Part shown: in pieces, positions 35,719 to 44,396 of the stretch
Position numbering within the stretch: the first letter of the stretch is position 1
Layout: every line of letters begins with the position of its first letter
NCBI RefSeq assembly: GCF_000253295.1
Contig: NC_015717.1
Location: 3,658,001 to 3,722,000 of the forward strand
DNA length: 64,000 bases
Source of the DNA: Hyphomicrobium sp. MC1
GTDB taxonomy: Bacteria; Pseudomonadota; Alphaproteobacteria; Rhizobiales; Hyphomicrobiaceae
Direction of reading: 5' to 3'
Notes under the pieces: model-generated
What the model was told of the DNA's origin: nothing
The model's database searches: none
Seen by the model: only the letters and a program-made list of their open reading frames with translations
Made by a program: the position numbers and the translations under genes

Positions 35719-37734
35719 TCAGTACGGCACGGGACCGGTGCCGAGGTGCGAAATATCGGGCTCGGGCCAGATCACCGGCACGAGCAAGCGGCTGGCGATC
35801 AACTGTGCGCCACTCATCGACAGATGGTTGTTGTCGAAGTAAAGCACGGCGCCGTCAGCGTAGGGCTTGCAGCGTTTGTCGGAGCACAGCTCCGATGACA
35901 CGGGAACGAAGACGGCTCCATGCTCCGTCGCGATGGCGTTCAGACGCGCCTCGACGGCATGGACTTGCTTGGCGCCATACTTGAACGAAAAGTCGTTCGG
36001 GTCGCGACCCTTCGCCGTCCAGCGCGCAACCGCCGCCGGGATGCCGGATGCTTCAGGCAGGTCAGGCACAGGGCCAAGGACGACGACGCGATGCCCGGCG
36101 GCTTGCAGCGTCGCGATGGTGCGCTCGAAGCTTGGCCAGAACTGATCGGGATACTCGCGATCCCAGGCGAGCGAATAGGTCGCCAGCACGACGGTCGCGG
36201 GCGAGATCGACGTCAGCCGGTCGATGATGCCGGAGTTGTAGTGCTCGCAGCGATCGTCTGCCGGGAACGTGAAACCGGCAGCGGGCGGACAGCCTGAGGC
36301 CGTGATCTGGCGGACGCTGGCGTGCCGGGCTTTTGCAAACTCGCCCAGCGCGGCGCTGAATTCGGCGCCGTGGCTGTCGCCGTAGACGATGACGCTTGGC
36401 GCGACGTCATCGCCGATGATGCAGGTATCATCGAAGGAGCGTTTGCCCTCGCCGTGGAAATGGCATTTCTCGCGCAGCGGGCTGGCATCAGCTTGCGCAG
36501 CGGCGATCTGGAGGACGGCGTCGGGGAAACGCTGCGGCATGCCGTTGAGCCCGACGAGGACCGTCGCCGAGGCGGTCAGCGCGCCGAGGCCCAGCGTGCC
36601 GCCTTTGAAGATCGCACTCGGCGAATAGCCCGCAGAGCCGCGGCGACGGAATGGCTGCTCGACGAAATACCACGTCGCAGTGGCAAGGCCGACGGCGGCC
36701 GTTGCGAGCGCCAATTGCTCGATGCCGGAGAGGCGCTCGGCTGTCAGGACCTTGGTGAAGACGATCAGTGGCCAGTGCCAAAGATAGAGACTGTACGAGA
36801 TAAGGCCGAGCAGCATCAGCGGCCGGAATGTCAGCACGCGCGTGCCGAAAGCACTTTCGGGGCCGCCGCTTCTCCCCTCGCCGGCCCAGATTGCCATCGC
36901 CGTACCGACGCATGGCAGAAGGGCTGCGGCGCCGGGGAATGGCGTCTTCGACGTATAAACGAAAATTGCGACGGCGATTGCCGTCAGGCCGAGCGCTGCC
37001 GCCGCTTCGCTTTGAAGGCGTGAAGTCGGGCGCGGCAAAAGCCCGAGCGCGACGATGGAGCCAGCGAGAAGTTCCCAAGCGCGCGAATGCAGGAGGTAGA
37101 ACGTCGCCATCGGATGCGCGGGCAGGAAGACGATGCTGGCGACAAGCGATGCCGCGAACGCCAGCCAAACAGTCGCCCCGAGCGCCCGCGGCCACCAGCG
37201 AAAAACCGCCATCAGCACGAGCGGAAAGACGACGTAGAACTGCTCTTCGATGCCGAGGCTCCAGGTATGGAGCAGCGGCTGGGTGCCACTTCCGGGGTCG
37301 AAGTAGCCGGAATGCTGGAAGAACCAGACGTTACTGTAGGACAGCGCTGCCGCCATCAGGCTCGACGCGTAACGCTGCAGCTCGTCGGGCAGAAGAAACG
37401 CCATCGCCGCGACCGTCGTGCAGGCGCAAACGAAAACAAGGGCGGGCACGATGCGCCGGATGCGGCGCTCGTAAAAACGCGCGATGCTGAATGTCCCGGC
37501 GCGCAGTTCGGCGGCAATCAATCGGGTAATCAGAAAGCCGGAGAGAACGAAGAAAATATCGACGCCGACGAAGCCGCCGGTCACGAACGGCAGGTCGAGG
37601 TGATACGCCACGACCGCTGCGACGGCGATGCCCCTCAGTCCATCGAGATCCGGCCGATAGCCTTCGCCCGGCTTGGCTGAATGGCTAAGCACGCGCGCGG
37701 TTCCCCGCGACGGCCCAAGCCGGCTTCTTTGCAA
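35719..37734 (-). CDS. OafA/YrhL-type acyltransferase with SGNH domain
   Basis: A 671-aa envelope O-acetyltransferase. The N-terminal acyltransferase-3 membrane domain starts YRPDLDGLRGIAVAAVV, then GGFVGVDIFFVLSGFLIT and RFYERRIRRIVPAL, with ten or so helices to about residue 395. The C-terminal periplasmic SGNH domain has YGDSHGAEF (Ser nucleophile) and DNNHLSMSGA (Asp-x2-His). Together these normally transfer acetyl groups to surface polysaccharide or lipopolysaccharide. Start TTG 37734 or GTG 37692 is undecided. Probable role in modifying the polymer handled by the Wzz-like protein and ManC further downstream. Confidence 0.9.
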   Translation of the reverse strand: MQRSRLGPSRGTARVLSHSAKPGEGYRPDLDGLRGIAVAAVVAYHLDLPFVTGGFVGVDIFFVLSGFLITRLIAAELRAGTFSIARFYERRIRRIVPALVFVCACTTVAAMAFLLPDELQRYASSLMAAALSYSNVWFFQHSGYFDPGSGTQPLLHTWSLGIEEQFYVVFPLVLMAVFRWWPRALGATVWLAFAASLVASIVFLPAHPMATFYLLHSRAWELLAGSIVALGLLPRPTSRLQSEAAAALGLTAIAVAIFVYTSKTPFPGAAALLPCVGTAMAIWAGEGRSGGPESAFGTRVLTFRPLMLLGLISYSLYLWHWPLIVFTKVLTAERLSGIEQLALATAAVGLATATWYFVEQPFRRRGSAGYSPSAIFKGGTLGLGALTASATVLVGLNGMPQRFPDAVLQIAAAQADASPLREKCHFHGEGKRSFDDTCIIGDDVAPSVIVYGDSHGAEFSAALGEFAKARHASVRQITASGCPPAAGFTFPADDRCEHYNSGIIDRLTSISPATVVLATYSLAWDREYPDQFWPSFERTIATLQAAGHRVVVLGPVPDLPEASGIPAAVARWTAKGRDPNDFSFKYGAKQVHAVEARLNAIATEHGAVFVPVSSELCSDKRCKPYADGAVLYFDNNHLSMSGAQLIASRLLVPVIWPEPDISHLGTGPVPY

Positions 37735-38087
37735 TGGCGCTCATGAACCCTCAGAAGACTTGCGAATTCCGGTGCGCACGACCAGGGCGCGGCCGCACTA
37801 TCGTCATTCGTCGACCGGCTCTCAAACGATTTATTTCTCGCCTTCCGTCGCAGCATTCAATGGGCGTTCAGAAATGCCACAGAGCGGTCTTTAACGCCTT
37901 GTTTTCGCCATCGGCGTCGTCCGAAGCGCTTAAATGCATCAAAATTTGGCATGGGGACCCTCTCTGGGTCCCGGGGGCTCGCGAAAGGGCTCGCCCGGGA
38001 TGACACGCCGATCAAACGCCATCGGGCCGCAATACGAAGCGAGAAAAGGACCTTAGCCCTGAAGCCGAGACGACATCCTAGCGGCGG
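37735..38087. other. Intergenic region between acyltransferase and GST genes
   Basis: No gene is supported. The only structure seen is a double hairpin at 37953-38003 (listed separately). Confidence 0.5.
37953..38003. repeat. Third-type palindromic repeat
   Basis: GGGACCC-TCTCT-GGGTCCC is followed by CCCGGGGGCTCGCGAAAG... whose ends also pair (CGGG...CCCGGGATGAC). It ends GGGATGACAC like the other REP families but has a different core. It lies downstream of the GST stop. Confidence 0.6.
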
Positions 38088-38744
38088 TTAAAACTCAACT
38101 TCGAGTTCAACGATCTCGTCGGGTTCAACGAGCGCGCCTTGCGTCCATTCCTGCATCAGCGGCCAGTGGAAGATGGTTTCGCAGTAGCCTGACAGTTCCG
38201 GTTCGAGCGGCACGGCGTAGGTGCGGAAGCGGGTGCAGACGGGAGCGTACATCGCGTCGGCAACGGTCGGCGTCTCGCCGAAGAGATAGGGGCCGCCGTA
38301 TTTACCGAGACATTCCAGCCAGATCGTCTTGATCCGCTCAACGTCCGGGCGGGCGCCGGAAAAGATCTTGAAGGACTGGTGACGGGCCTTCAGGTTCATC
38401 GGCAGAGCCGAGCGCAGGTTGTAGAAACCGGAATGCATTTCGCCCGAGATCGAACGGCAATGCGCGCGCGTCGCCTGGTCGGCGGGCAGCAGCCCGGCGT
38501 CGGGCGCGATCTCCGCCATGTATTCGGCAATTGCGAGCGTGTCCCAGACCGTCACGGCGCCGTGGATAAGCCGCGGCACCCGGACCGAGGGCGAGAGCAG
38601 CAGAAGCTCCTGGCGAATCTCCTGATCGTCATGCGTCACGATCTCCTCGTCGAAATCGAGGCCCGCCATCCGGCACAGCAACCAGCCGCGCAGCGACCAA
38701 GAGGAATAGTTCTTCGACGATATCGTCAGTGTCGCGTTCGCCAT
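38088..38744 (-). CDS. Glutathione S-transferase family protein
   Basis: A 218-aa soluble GST. The thioredoxin-like N domain is LTISSKNYSSWSLRGWLLCRMAG with VRVPRLIHG (cis-Pro) and VWDTLAIAEYMAE (the Glu/Ser-type GSH site, here Asp-Thr), and the C domain is helical. The SSKNYSSWSLR start is shared with a proteobacterial GST subgroup of unknown substrate. It diverges from the PHA depolymerase gene. Confidence 0.88.
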   Translation of the reverse strand: MANATLTISSKNYSSWSLRGWLLCRMAGLDFDEEIVTHDDQEIRQELLLLSPSVRVPRLIHGAVTVWDTLAIAEYMAEIAPDAGLLPADQATRAHCRSISGEMHSGFYNLRSALPMNLKARHQSFKIFSGARPDVERIKTIWLECLGKYGGPYLFGETPTVADAMYAPVCTRFRTYAVPLEPELSGYCETIFHWPLMQEWTQGALVEPDEIVELEVEF

Positions 38745-38867
38745 AGACGATCAGCTCCGTCGCATCCTAACCCTGCCTAAACAATCCTCTCGCAGTGCAA
38801 CGAAGAATGCACTACGTTTTTCAGTCGCATGGTTTTTTACGGTTACTGCCGGGGGACTTTCTCGCGA

Positions 38868-40082
38868 ATGCTTTACCAAGCCTATCAGTTTCAAGACGAC
38901 TTGCTCGCTCCCTTCCGCGAAGTCGCCAAGAACTCGAAAGCCGCGATAGAAAAAGAGCTTTTTCCAACCGTCGACGCCCTGAAGTCGCATTTGGCGGCGG
39001 GCTTCGAGATGATCTCCCGGTTCCAACTCACTCATACGCGACCCGACTTCGGGATTTCGACGGTGCGAGTCGGCAACCGCGACGTGCCGGTGATGGAAGA
39101 AGTGGCGCTCAGCCTGCCATTCGGGAATCTCCTGCACTTCAAGAAGGATATCGACACGCCGCAGCCGAAGGTGCTCGTGATCGCGCCGCTGTCGGGACAC
39201 TTCGCGACGCTGCTTGCCAAGACGTGCGAGACCCTGCTGCAGGATCACGACGTCTACATCACCGACTGGACGAACGCCCGCGACGTGCCGCTGGACGCCG
39301 GGCGTTTCGGCGTCGATGAGCACGTCGATTACGTCATTCGTTTTCTTGAAGAACTCGGACCCGACTCGCATCTGCTCGCCGTCTGCCAACCGTGCGTGCA
39401 GGCGCTCGTCGCCGTTGCCGTCATGTCGGAGGATAAGAACCCGGCGACGCCCCGTTCGATGACGCTGATGGCCGGTCCGATTGACGTGCGCGAAAGCCCC
39501 ACGGCCGTCAACAAGCTCGCGAACGACAAGCCGCTGTCGTGGTTCAAGTCGAATGTCACGGCGCGGGTGCCGTCGCGGTATCCGGGGCGCGGCCGCCGCG
39601 TCTATCCGGGATTCGTGCAGCTCTTCAGCTTCGTCGCCATGAATGTCGATCGTCACCGGGCGCAGCACCAGAAGCTTTATGAGCATCTGGCTAACAACGA
39701 AATCGCGGAAGCACAGAAAATCAAGACCTTCTACGACGAGTATTTCGCGGTGCTCGATCTGACGGAAGAATTCTACATCGAAACGATCGACCGGATTTTT
39801 CAGCAAGCGCAGCTCGCGACCGGTGACTTCACCTATCACGGCCGCAAAGTCGATCCCGGCAAGATCCTGAGAACGGCGTTGCTGACGGTTGAGGGCGGAC
39901 GCGATGATATTTGCTCGCTGGGGCAGACGTCAGCTGCGCACGATCTCTGCCATTCGCTCAGGCCGCATTTGAAGCGCCATCACCTGCAAGCCAACGTAGG
40001 CCATTACGGCACGTTCAACGGCAAACGGTGGGAACGCGAGATTTATCCGGTCGTGAAGAATTTTATCCTGTCGATGGAATAG
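38868..40082 (+). CDS. phaZ: Intracellular polyhydroxyalkanoate depolymerase PhaZ
   Basis: Hydrolyses stored PHB granules. A 404-aa alpha/beta-hydrolase starting MLYQAYQFQDDLLAPFR (ATG 38868). The nucleophile is a cysteine (Cys163 in AVCQPCVQAL), as in the intracellular PhaZ family, in place of the usual Ser lipase box. The end RHHLQANVGHYGTFNGKRW carries the catalytic His region. A start 39 nt further upstream is also open. No phaC or phaP in the window. Confidence 0.93.
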   Translation: MLYQAYQFQDDLLAPFREVAKNSKAAIEKELFPTVDALKSHLAAGFEMISRFQLTHTRPDFGISTVRVGNRDVPVMEEVALSLPFGNLLHFKKDIDTPQPKVLVIAPLSGHFATLLAKTCETLLQDHDVYITDWTNARDVPLDAGRFGVDEHVDYVIRFLEELGPDSHLLAVCQPCVQALVAVAVMSEDKNPATPRSMTLMAGPIDVRESPTAVNKLANDKPLSWFKSNVTARVPSRYPGRGRRVYPGFVQLFSFVAMNVDRHRAQHQKLYEHLANNEIAEAQKIKTFYDEYFAVLDLTEEFYIETIDRIFQQAQLATGDFTYHGRKVDPGKILRTALLTVEGGRDDICSLGQTSAAHDLCHSLRPHLKRHHLQANVGHYGTFNGKRWEREIYPVVKNFILSME

Positions 40083-40279
40083 CGGTGCGGCGATACGAAA
40101 GGGGCGTCGCTATGCCCCAACTGCCCCGGCCATGACGGTTATAAGTTGAGGAACGGCATTCGCGGCACATTTCAGCCGCTCGACGCCGGGTAGCGGCGCA
40201 CCCGGCAGCGTCAGGTTTCTCTCCGACCGAGCGGGCTCGCCCGCCCAAGCGCGGCGCTTGAAGGAAGTGCCGAGCCGTT

Positions 40280-40579
40280 CTATTTCACCCAGACTTTATG
40301 CTGGCAATCGAGCCATTTAGCGATAACGGACCGATCGTGGAATTGGATCGCTCCGCAATTCTGGCAAACGATCATCAGCACGTTGACGGGTGCGTTGCTG
40401 GATGACGATTTCCGCTCGCACGTCAGCATGTGAATGTCGACGTCGCAATTGGAGCGAAAGCGCCCGCAGACCGGGCAACCCGTAATGTGCTTTCCGAAGA
40501 GGAATTTATCGACCTCGGCTTTCGTGAGGTCGCGTGTTTCAGTGGCCGTTTCTCGTTCCACTGTTGCGGTATCAGTCAT
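40280..40579 (-). CDS. Small zinc-ribbon-like protein, unknown function
   Basis: A 99-aa protein from ATG 40579, MTDTATVERETATETRDL... It has Cys pairs GCPVCGRFRSNC and CQNCGAIQFHD separated by about 40 residues, so a zinc ribbon is likely; a further HMLTC and CQHK are present. The N terminus is acidic and disordered. I do not recognise the family. It is divergent from the DUF1236 protein gene with a 312-nt gap. The open frame upstream of 40579 is not Cys-rich and is not supported. Confidence 0.65.
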   Translation of the reverse strand: MTDTATVERETATETRDLTKAEVDKFLFGKHITGCPVCGRFRSNCDVDIHMLTCERKSSSSNAPVNVLMIVCQNCGAIQFHDRSVIAKWLDCQHKVWVK

Positions 40580-40891
40580 CGCAATCACCGTGGGTTCACT
40601 TGAATAGTTGAATCGTATGATGATAACCCCTGCGACACAAGAAGAGTTCGGCAATTCGCGCGATATTTTACGGCGATTCAACGTGCTCAATCCTTTTGCG
40701 GCGCCGCGATTGCGTTGCAATAAGCGCTGCGATTTTTGAGCCGTTTGCCGCAAGTCAATGCGAACGAACGCAAAGTACTCCTCAGCACGCATTCCATTTC
40801 GGCGAATTGGAACGGCACACCATTCAACACGTTGATCACCCGAACGCGAGGGGCAGTCGCGCTTCAATGGACAACGTATGGAGGTGTTTCA
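40580..40891. other. Divergent promoter region of the zinc-ribbon and DUF1236 genes
   Basis: No further gene is supported here. The region is relatively AT-richer than its surroundings in 40600-40690 and must hold both promoters; I could not assign boxes with confidence. GGAGGTG (40880-40886) is the ribosome site of the DUF1236 gene. Confidence 0.4.
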
Positions 40892-41686
40892 ATGCTGAAG
40901 TTTTCACTCACTGCCCTCGCACTCGTCGCGACGTCGACGTTTGCGATGGCGGACCCGAACATGAGCAAGCCAGGTGGCGGAAACGGTCCGGGCGGCGGCG
41001 CGATAGAGCGCTCCGGTGGCGATCTGAAAGGCGGCGGAGGTGATCGCGGCATGGGAGATCGCGGCCCGGCAATGAAGGGCAGCGAGGCGGGCGAGCCGAA
41101 AAGCCTCGGCGACCGCCAAATGAGAAGCGACCGTAGCGAGGCCAAAGAGAGCCATCGCGACGCGACGGACAGGTCCGCGTCTTCCGGCGACAGGAAGAAC
41201 GACGCACGCAGCGAGAACATGCCGAACGACAAGCGGAATACTCACCAGTACAATCGTCAAGCCGAGGACAATAATAGTAGCGGCAAACGCGAAAACCGTG
41301 CCGATACGAACGATCGAAACGACCGTACACGTTCCAATGAGGCCAGGGACAACTCGCGGCCGGATCGGGGCGCGACGGGTGCCAGCGAGGGCACGGAAGG
41401 CAAGGCACGGTCAAAAGGTTCGCTGACGAACATCAGTCCCGAGCAGAAGACGAAAGTGCGCGCGGCATTTTCCGGACATCGAGTGGCGCCAGCCCGCGAT
41501 ATCGGGGTCGATGTGCGGGTCGGCGTAGTCGTGCCGCGGTCGGTGCATTTCTATCCGTTGCCGCCTACCATCGTGACGATCGCGCCCGACTATAGCGGCT
41601 ACGAGTATTTCATGATCGACGACTCGCACGTCGCGATCGTTGATCCCGACACGCTAGAGGTCGTTGATATTATCGTCGTTGCGTAG
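40892..41686 (+). CDS. Secreted DUF1236 protein with disordered middle
   Basis: A 264-aa exported protein. The Sec signal is MLKFSLTALALVATSTFAMA. Residues about 25-175 are disordered, very rich in Asp, Arg, Asn, Gly and Ser, with no Cys. The C terminus (about 190-264) is a DUF1236 domain: VGVVVPRSVHFYPLPP and YEYFMIDDSHVAIVDPDTLEVV. DUF1236 proteins are envelope-located in Hyphomicrobiales with unknown function. Start ATG 40892 with GGAGGTG ideally placed. A strong terminator follows. Confidence 0.85.
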   Translation: MLKFSLTALALVATSTFAMADPNMSKPGGGNGPGGGAIERSGGDLKGGGGDRGMGDRGPAMKGSEAGEPKSLGDRQMRSDRSEAKESHRDATDRSASSGDRKNDARSENMPNDKRNTHQYNRQAEDNNSSGKRENRADTNDRNDRTRSNEARDNSRPDRGATGASEGTEGKARSKGSLTNISPEQKTKVRAAFSGHRVAPARDIGVDVRVGVVVPRSVHFYPLPPTIVTIAPDYSGYEYFMIDDSHVAIVDPDTLEVVDIIVVA

Positions 41687-41709
41687 CCTTTACGCGCAGA
41701 GGATTGAAA

Positions 41710-41737
41710 GCCGCCGGAATTCCCGGCGGCTTTTTTT
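41710..41737 (+). terminator. Rho-independent terminator after the DUF1236 gene
   Basis: GCCGCCGG (41710-41717) pairs with CCGGCGGC (41723-41730) around a 5-nt loop, followed by seven T. Confidence 0.92.
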
Positions 41738-41813
41738 GTGGGCTGTTCCCGCTTGACTGGAGCTGGCATTCGCCGAGATGGCGAGGACTATAGAGCCATC
41801 ACGCATCACTTGA

Positions 41814-41831
41814 CGGATGTTATAACATCCG
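41814..41831. promoter_or_regulatory. Zur-like operator (perfect 18-bp palindrome)
   Basis: CGGATGTTATAACATCCG is a perfect palindrome with the ATGTTATAACAT core typical of alphaproteobacterial Zur boxes. It lies 36 bp before the start of a COG0523 GTPase, the classical Zur target. Confidence 0.8.
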
Positions 41832-41867
41832 AATATATGGTCGATCCTCAACCCCGGGAGATTGGCT

Positions 41868-43127
41868 ATGGATTCCGACATCATCACGCATTTGAAAAAG
41901 ACCGCCGTCACGAAGGACGGGCGCTTGCCCGTGACGGTGCTTTCCGGGTTCCTCGGCGCAGGCAAGACGACGCTGCTTAATCACGTCTTGAATAATCGGC
42001 TGGGCCTGAAGGTCGCGGTCATCGTCAATGACATGAGCGAGGTCAACATCGATGCCGATCTCGTCGCGATGGGCGGCAGCAATCTCTCGCGAACCGACGA
42101 GACACTGGTCGAGATGTCGAACGGCTGCATTTGCTGCACGCTGCGCGACGATCTTTTGAAGGAGGTCCGCCGCCTCGCTGCCGAACGCCGGTTCGATTAC
42201 CTGATGATCGAGTCGACCGGTATCGCCGAGCCGCTTCCCGTCGCGACGACATTCGAGTTTCGGGACGAAGAAGGCCGCAGCCTTTCGGACGTCGCGCGCC
42301 TCGACACGATGGTGACTGTGGTCGATGCCGCACATCTGCTGAAAGATTATTCGTCTCGCGACTTTCTGAAAGATCGCGGCGAAGTTGCGGGCGAAGACGA
42401 CGAGCGACCGCTCGTGCAGCTTCTCGTCGAGCAGATCGAATTCGCCGATGTGATCGTTCTGAACAAGGTCGATATCGCGACACCGGAGGACATCTCAGCG
42501 GCGCGGACGATCCTCCGTTCCCTTAATGCCGATGCGCGGATCATCGAAACGAGCCATGCGCGCGTCGATACCTGGGACATTCTCGATACCGGGCTTTTCG
42601 ATTTCGAGCATGCTCATCGCCATCCGACCTGGCTGAAGGAGCTCAACGGCTTCAAGGAGCACAAGCCGGAAACGGACGAGTATGGCGTTACGAGCTTCGT
42701 CTATCGCGCGCGGCGGCCCTTCGTGCCGGAGAAGATCCATGCATTCTTCAACAGGTCATGGCCCGGTGTCGTCAGGGCGAAAGGTTTCTTTTGGCTGGCT
42801 TCGCGGCCGCAATGGGTTGGCGAGGTCAGCCAAGCGGGCGCCGTCGTGCGGCATGAAGCAATCGGCTATTGGTGGGCGGCGGTGCCGAAAAAGAACTGGC
42901 CCGCCGATGCCGGCCTCGTCGCGCGGATCGACAAGGGTTGGCACAAGGTCTGGGGCGACCGCCGCCAGGAGATCGTCTTCATCGGCATGCGCGACATGGA
43001 CCAGGACCGCATCAAAGCCGATCTCGATGCCTGCCTGCTCCCGGTTGCTGAGAATAAGCCGCTCGACGTCTCGGCGTGGCGATCGCTGCCCGATCCGTTC
43101 CCTGAATGGCGCCGGGACGCCGCATAA
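41868..43127 (+). CDS. COG0523 GTPase, zinc metallochaperone (ZigA/YeiR type)
   Basis: A 419-aa CobW/COG0523 G3E GTPase. P-loop GFLGAGKTT is at 27-35, the metal site CICC (Cys87, Cys89, Cys90) is in NGCICCTLRDD, ESTGIAEP is present, and LNKVD is the G4 motif. The C-terminal CobW_C domain ends with WRSLPDPFPEW. Start ATG 41868 with GGGAG 7 nt upstream. The Zur-like palindrome upstream points to expression on zinc starvation and delivery of zinc to client enzymes. Cobalamin genes are absent, so CobW proper is unlikely. Confidence 0.93.
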   Translation: MDSDIITHLKKTAVTKDGRLPVTVLSGFLGAGKTTLLNHVLNNRLGLKVAVIVNDMSEVNIDADLVAMGGSNLSRTDETLVEMSNGCICCTLRDDLLKEVRRLAAERRFDYLMIESTGIAEPLPVATTFEFRDEEGRSLSDVARLDTMVTVVDAAHLLKDYSSRDFLKDRGEVAGEDDERPLVQLLVEQIEFADVIVLNKVDIATPEDISAARTILRSLNADARIIETSHARVDTWDILDTGLFDFEHAHRHPTWLKELNGFKEHKPETDEYGVTSFVYRARRPFVPEKIHAFFNRSWPGVVRAKGFFWLASRPQWVGEVSQAGAVVRHEAIGYWWAAVPKKNWPADAGLVARIDKGWHKVWGDRRQEIVFIGMRDMDQDRIKADLDACLLPVAENKPLDVSAWRSLPDPFPEWRRDAA

Positions 43128-43148
43128 ATGAGCCGATGCCGTTTCACT

Positions 43149-43175
43149 GGGCCGGACAAAACCGATGTCCGGCCC
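43149..43175. terminator. Hairpin after the COG0523 gene
   Basis: GGGCCGGACA and TGTCCGGCCC form a perfect 10-bp stem with a 7-nt loop, 21 nt behind the stop. Only a weak T-rich stretch (ATTATTTT) follows. Confidence 0.65.
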
Positions 43176-43341
43176 TACATCATTATTTTCGATCAGTTCG
43201 ATCGGGCTTTACGTGGCTAAGGGCCGCGTACACAGTGCTTTCCCCGCAATAATTGTTCTCTATCAATGACGGCGTTAGGAGAGCGGTGTCGTTCGGCGGG
43301 ATTTCCGCTCTCTTTCTGCAAACCTGCAATGGAGAGCTTCC

Positions 43342-44328
43342 ATGAATTTCAAACGGCGTGTAGCTGCCGCCACGCTTGTCACTGCGCTTGCGATTGCCCC
43401 AATCTCCCGCGCATACGCGGAAGAAGCCGATGCCGAAAGCCTCGTCAACGCACTCAACGCCGTCTTCGGCGCTCACAAAGGTCTGCGTGCGGCGCATCCG
43501 CATGGCTTCTGCGTCAAAGGCAACTTCGTTGCGGACCCTGCAGCTGCCACGCTAACGAAAGCTCAGCACTTCAATTCGAAGACGCCGGTCGGGGTCATCG
43601 CCCGTTTTTCGATGGCAGGCGGCAGCCCGGATGCTTCCGACGCTCAGAAAGATAATGCACGCGGCTTTGCGATCCATTTCGATCTCGGACAGGACACAAC
43701 GACCGACCTCGTGACGATCTCGGCACCCGTTTTCGTGGCGCGCGATCCGGATCAATTCCTGAAGCTGCTGCAAACGGTCGCGACGAAGGACAAGGCGAAG
43801 ATCGGCGAATTCTTCAAGGAGAACCCGAATTCGACTCGGCAAGTCGCATGGCTCAACGCACGACCGGTACCGGCGAGCTTCGCGACCGTCGATTACTGGG
43901 GCGTTCATGCCTTCACTGCAACGAACGCGGAAGGCAAGAAGCAGGTCTTCAAGTACAAGCTCATTCCGGTCGCGGGCGATGTCGGCCTGTCGGATGAGGA
44001 AGCGAAAAAGAAAGATCCCGACTTCTATCGTCCGGAGTTGAAAGATCGGCTGGCCAAAGGCCCTGCGCAGTTCAAGCTGATCGCAATTCTCGGTGAGCCC
44101 GGCGATCCGACCGACGATCCGACGGCCATGTGGCCGGAAGACAAGCGCAAAACGCTGACGCTCGGCACAGTCTCGATCACCGGCTTTGAAGACAACAAGA
44201 CGTGCGATGCTGGCATCTTCGATCCGACCAACGTGACCGACGGCATCGACGGGCCGGAGAACGATAAGATCTTCCCGATGCGTTCGGCGGCTTACGCCGT
44301 CTCGTTCTCGCGCCGCGCGGCGCCGTGA
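43342..44328 (+). CDS. Periplasmic catalase-family peroxidase (SrpA type)
   Basis: A 328-aa haem protein with Sec signal peptide (MNFKRRVAAATL...AYA, about 26 residues). It carries a minimal catalase fold: distal His54 in HPHGFCVKGNF, ARFSMAGGSPDASD, NARGFAIHFDL, and the proximal haem-Tyr region RSAAYAVSFSRR at the end. Small catalase-related proteins of this type act mainly as peroxidases. Located after the zinc chaperone gene but with its own leader and a terminator between them. Convergent with the SRPBCC gene. Confidence 0.9.
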   Translation: MNFKRRVAAATLVTALAIAPISRAYAEEADAESLVNALNAVFGAHKGLRAAHPHGFCVKGNFVADPAAATLTKAQHFNSKTPVGVIARFSMAGGSPDASDAQKDNARGFAIHFDLGQDTTTDLVTISAPVFVARDPDQFLKLLQTVATKDKAKIGEFFKENPNSTRQVAWLNARPVPASFATVDYWGVHAFTATNAEGKKQVFKYKLIPVAGDVGLSDEEAKKKDPDFYRPELKDRLAKGPAQFKLIAILGEPGDPTDDPTAMWPEDKRKTLTLGTVSITGFEDNKTCDAGIFDPTNVTDGIDGPENDKIFPMRSAAYAVSFSRRAAP

Positions 44329-44340
44329 TCGACCAGATTG

Positions 44341-44374
44341 GAAATCATCCTCGGCTGATGCCGGGGATGATTTC
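44341..44374. terminator. Bidirectional terminator between catalase and SRPBCC genes
   Basis: A 15-bp stem (GAAATCATCCTCGGC with 44360-44374, one G-T pair) and a TGAT loop, 12 nt after the catalase-like gene. The core CATCCTCGGC resembles the type II REP unit, so this may be a co-opted repeat. Confidence 0.75.
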
Positions 44375-44396
44375 TGTTTGTTGAAGCGTCTCTTCG

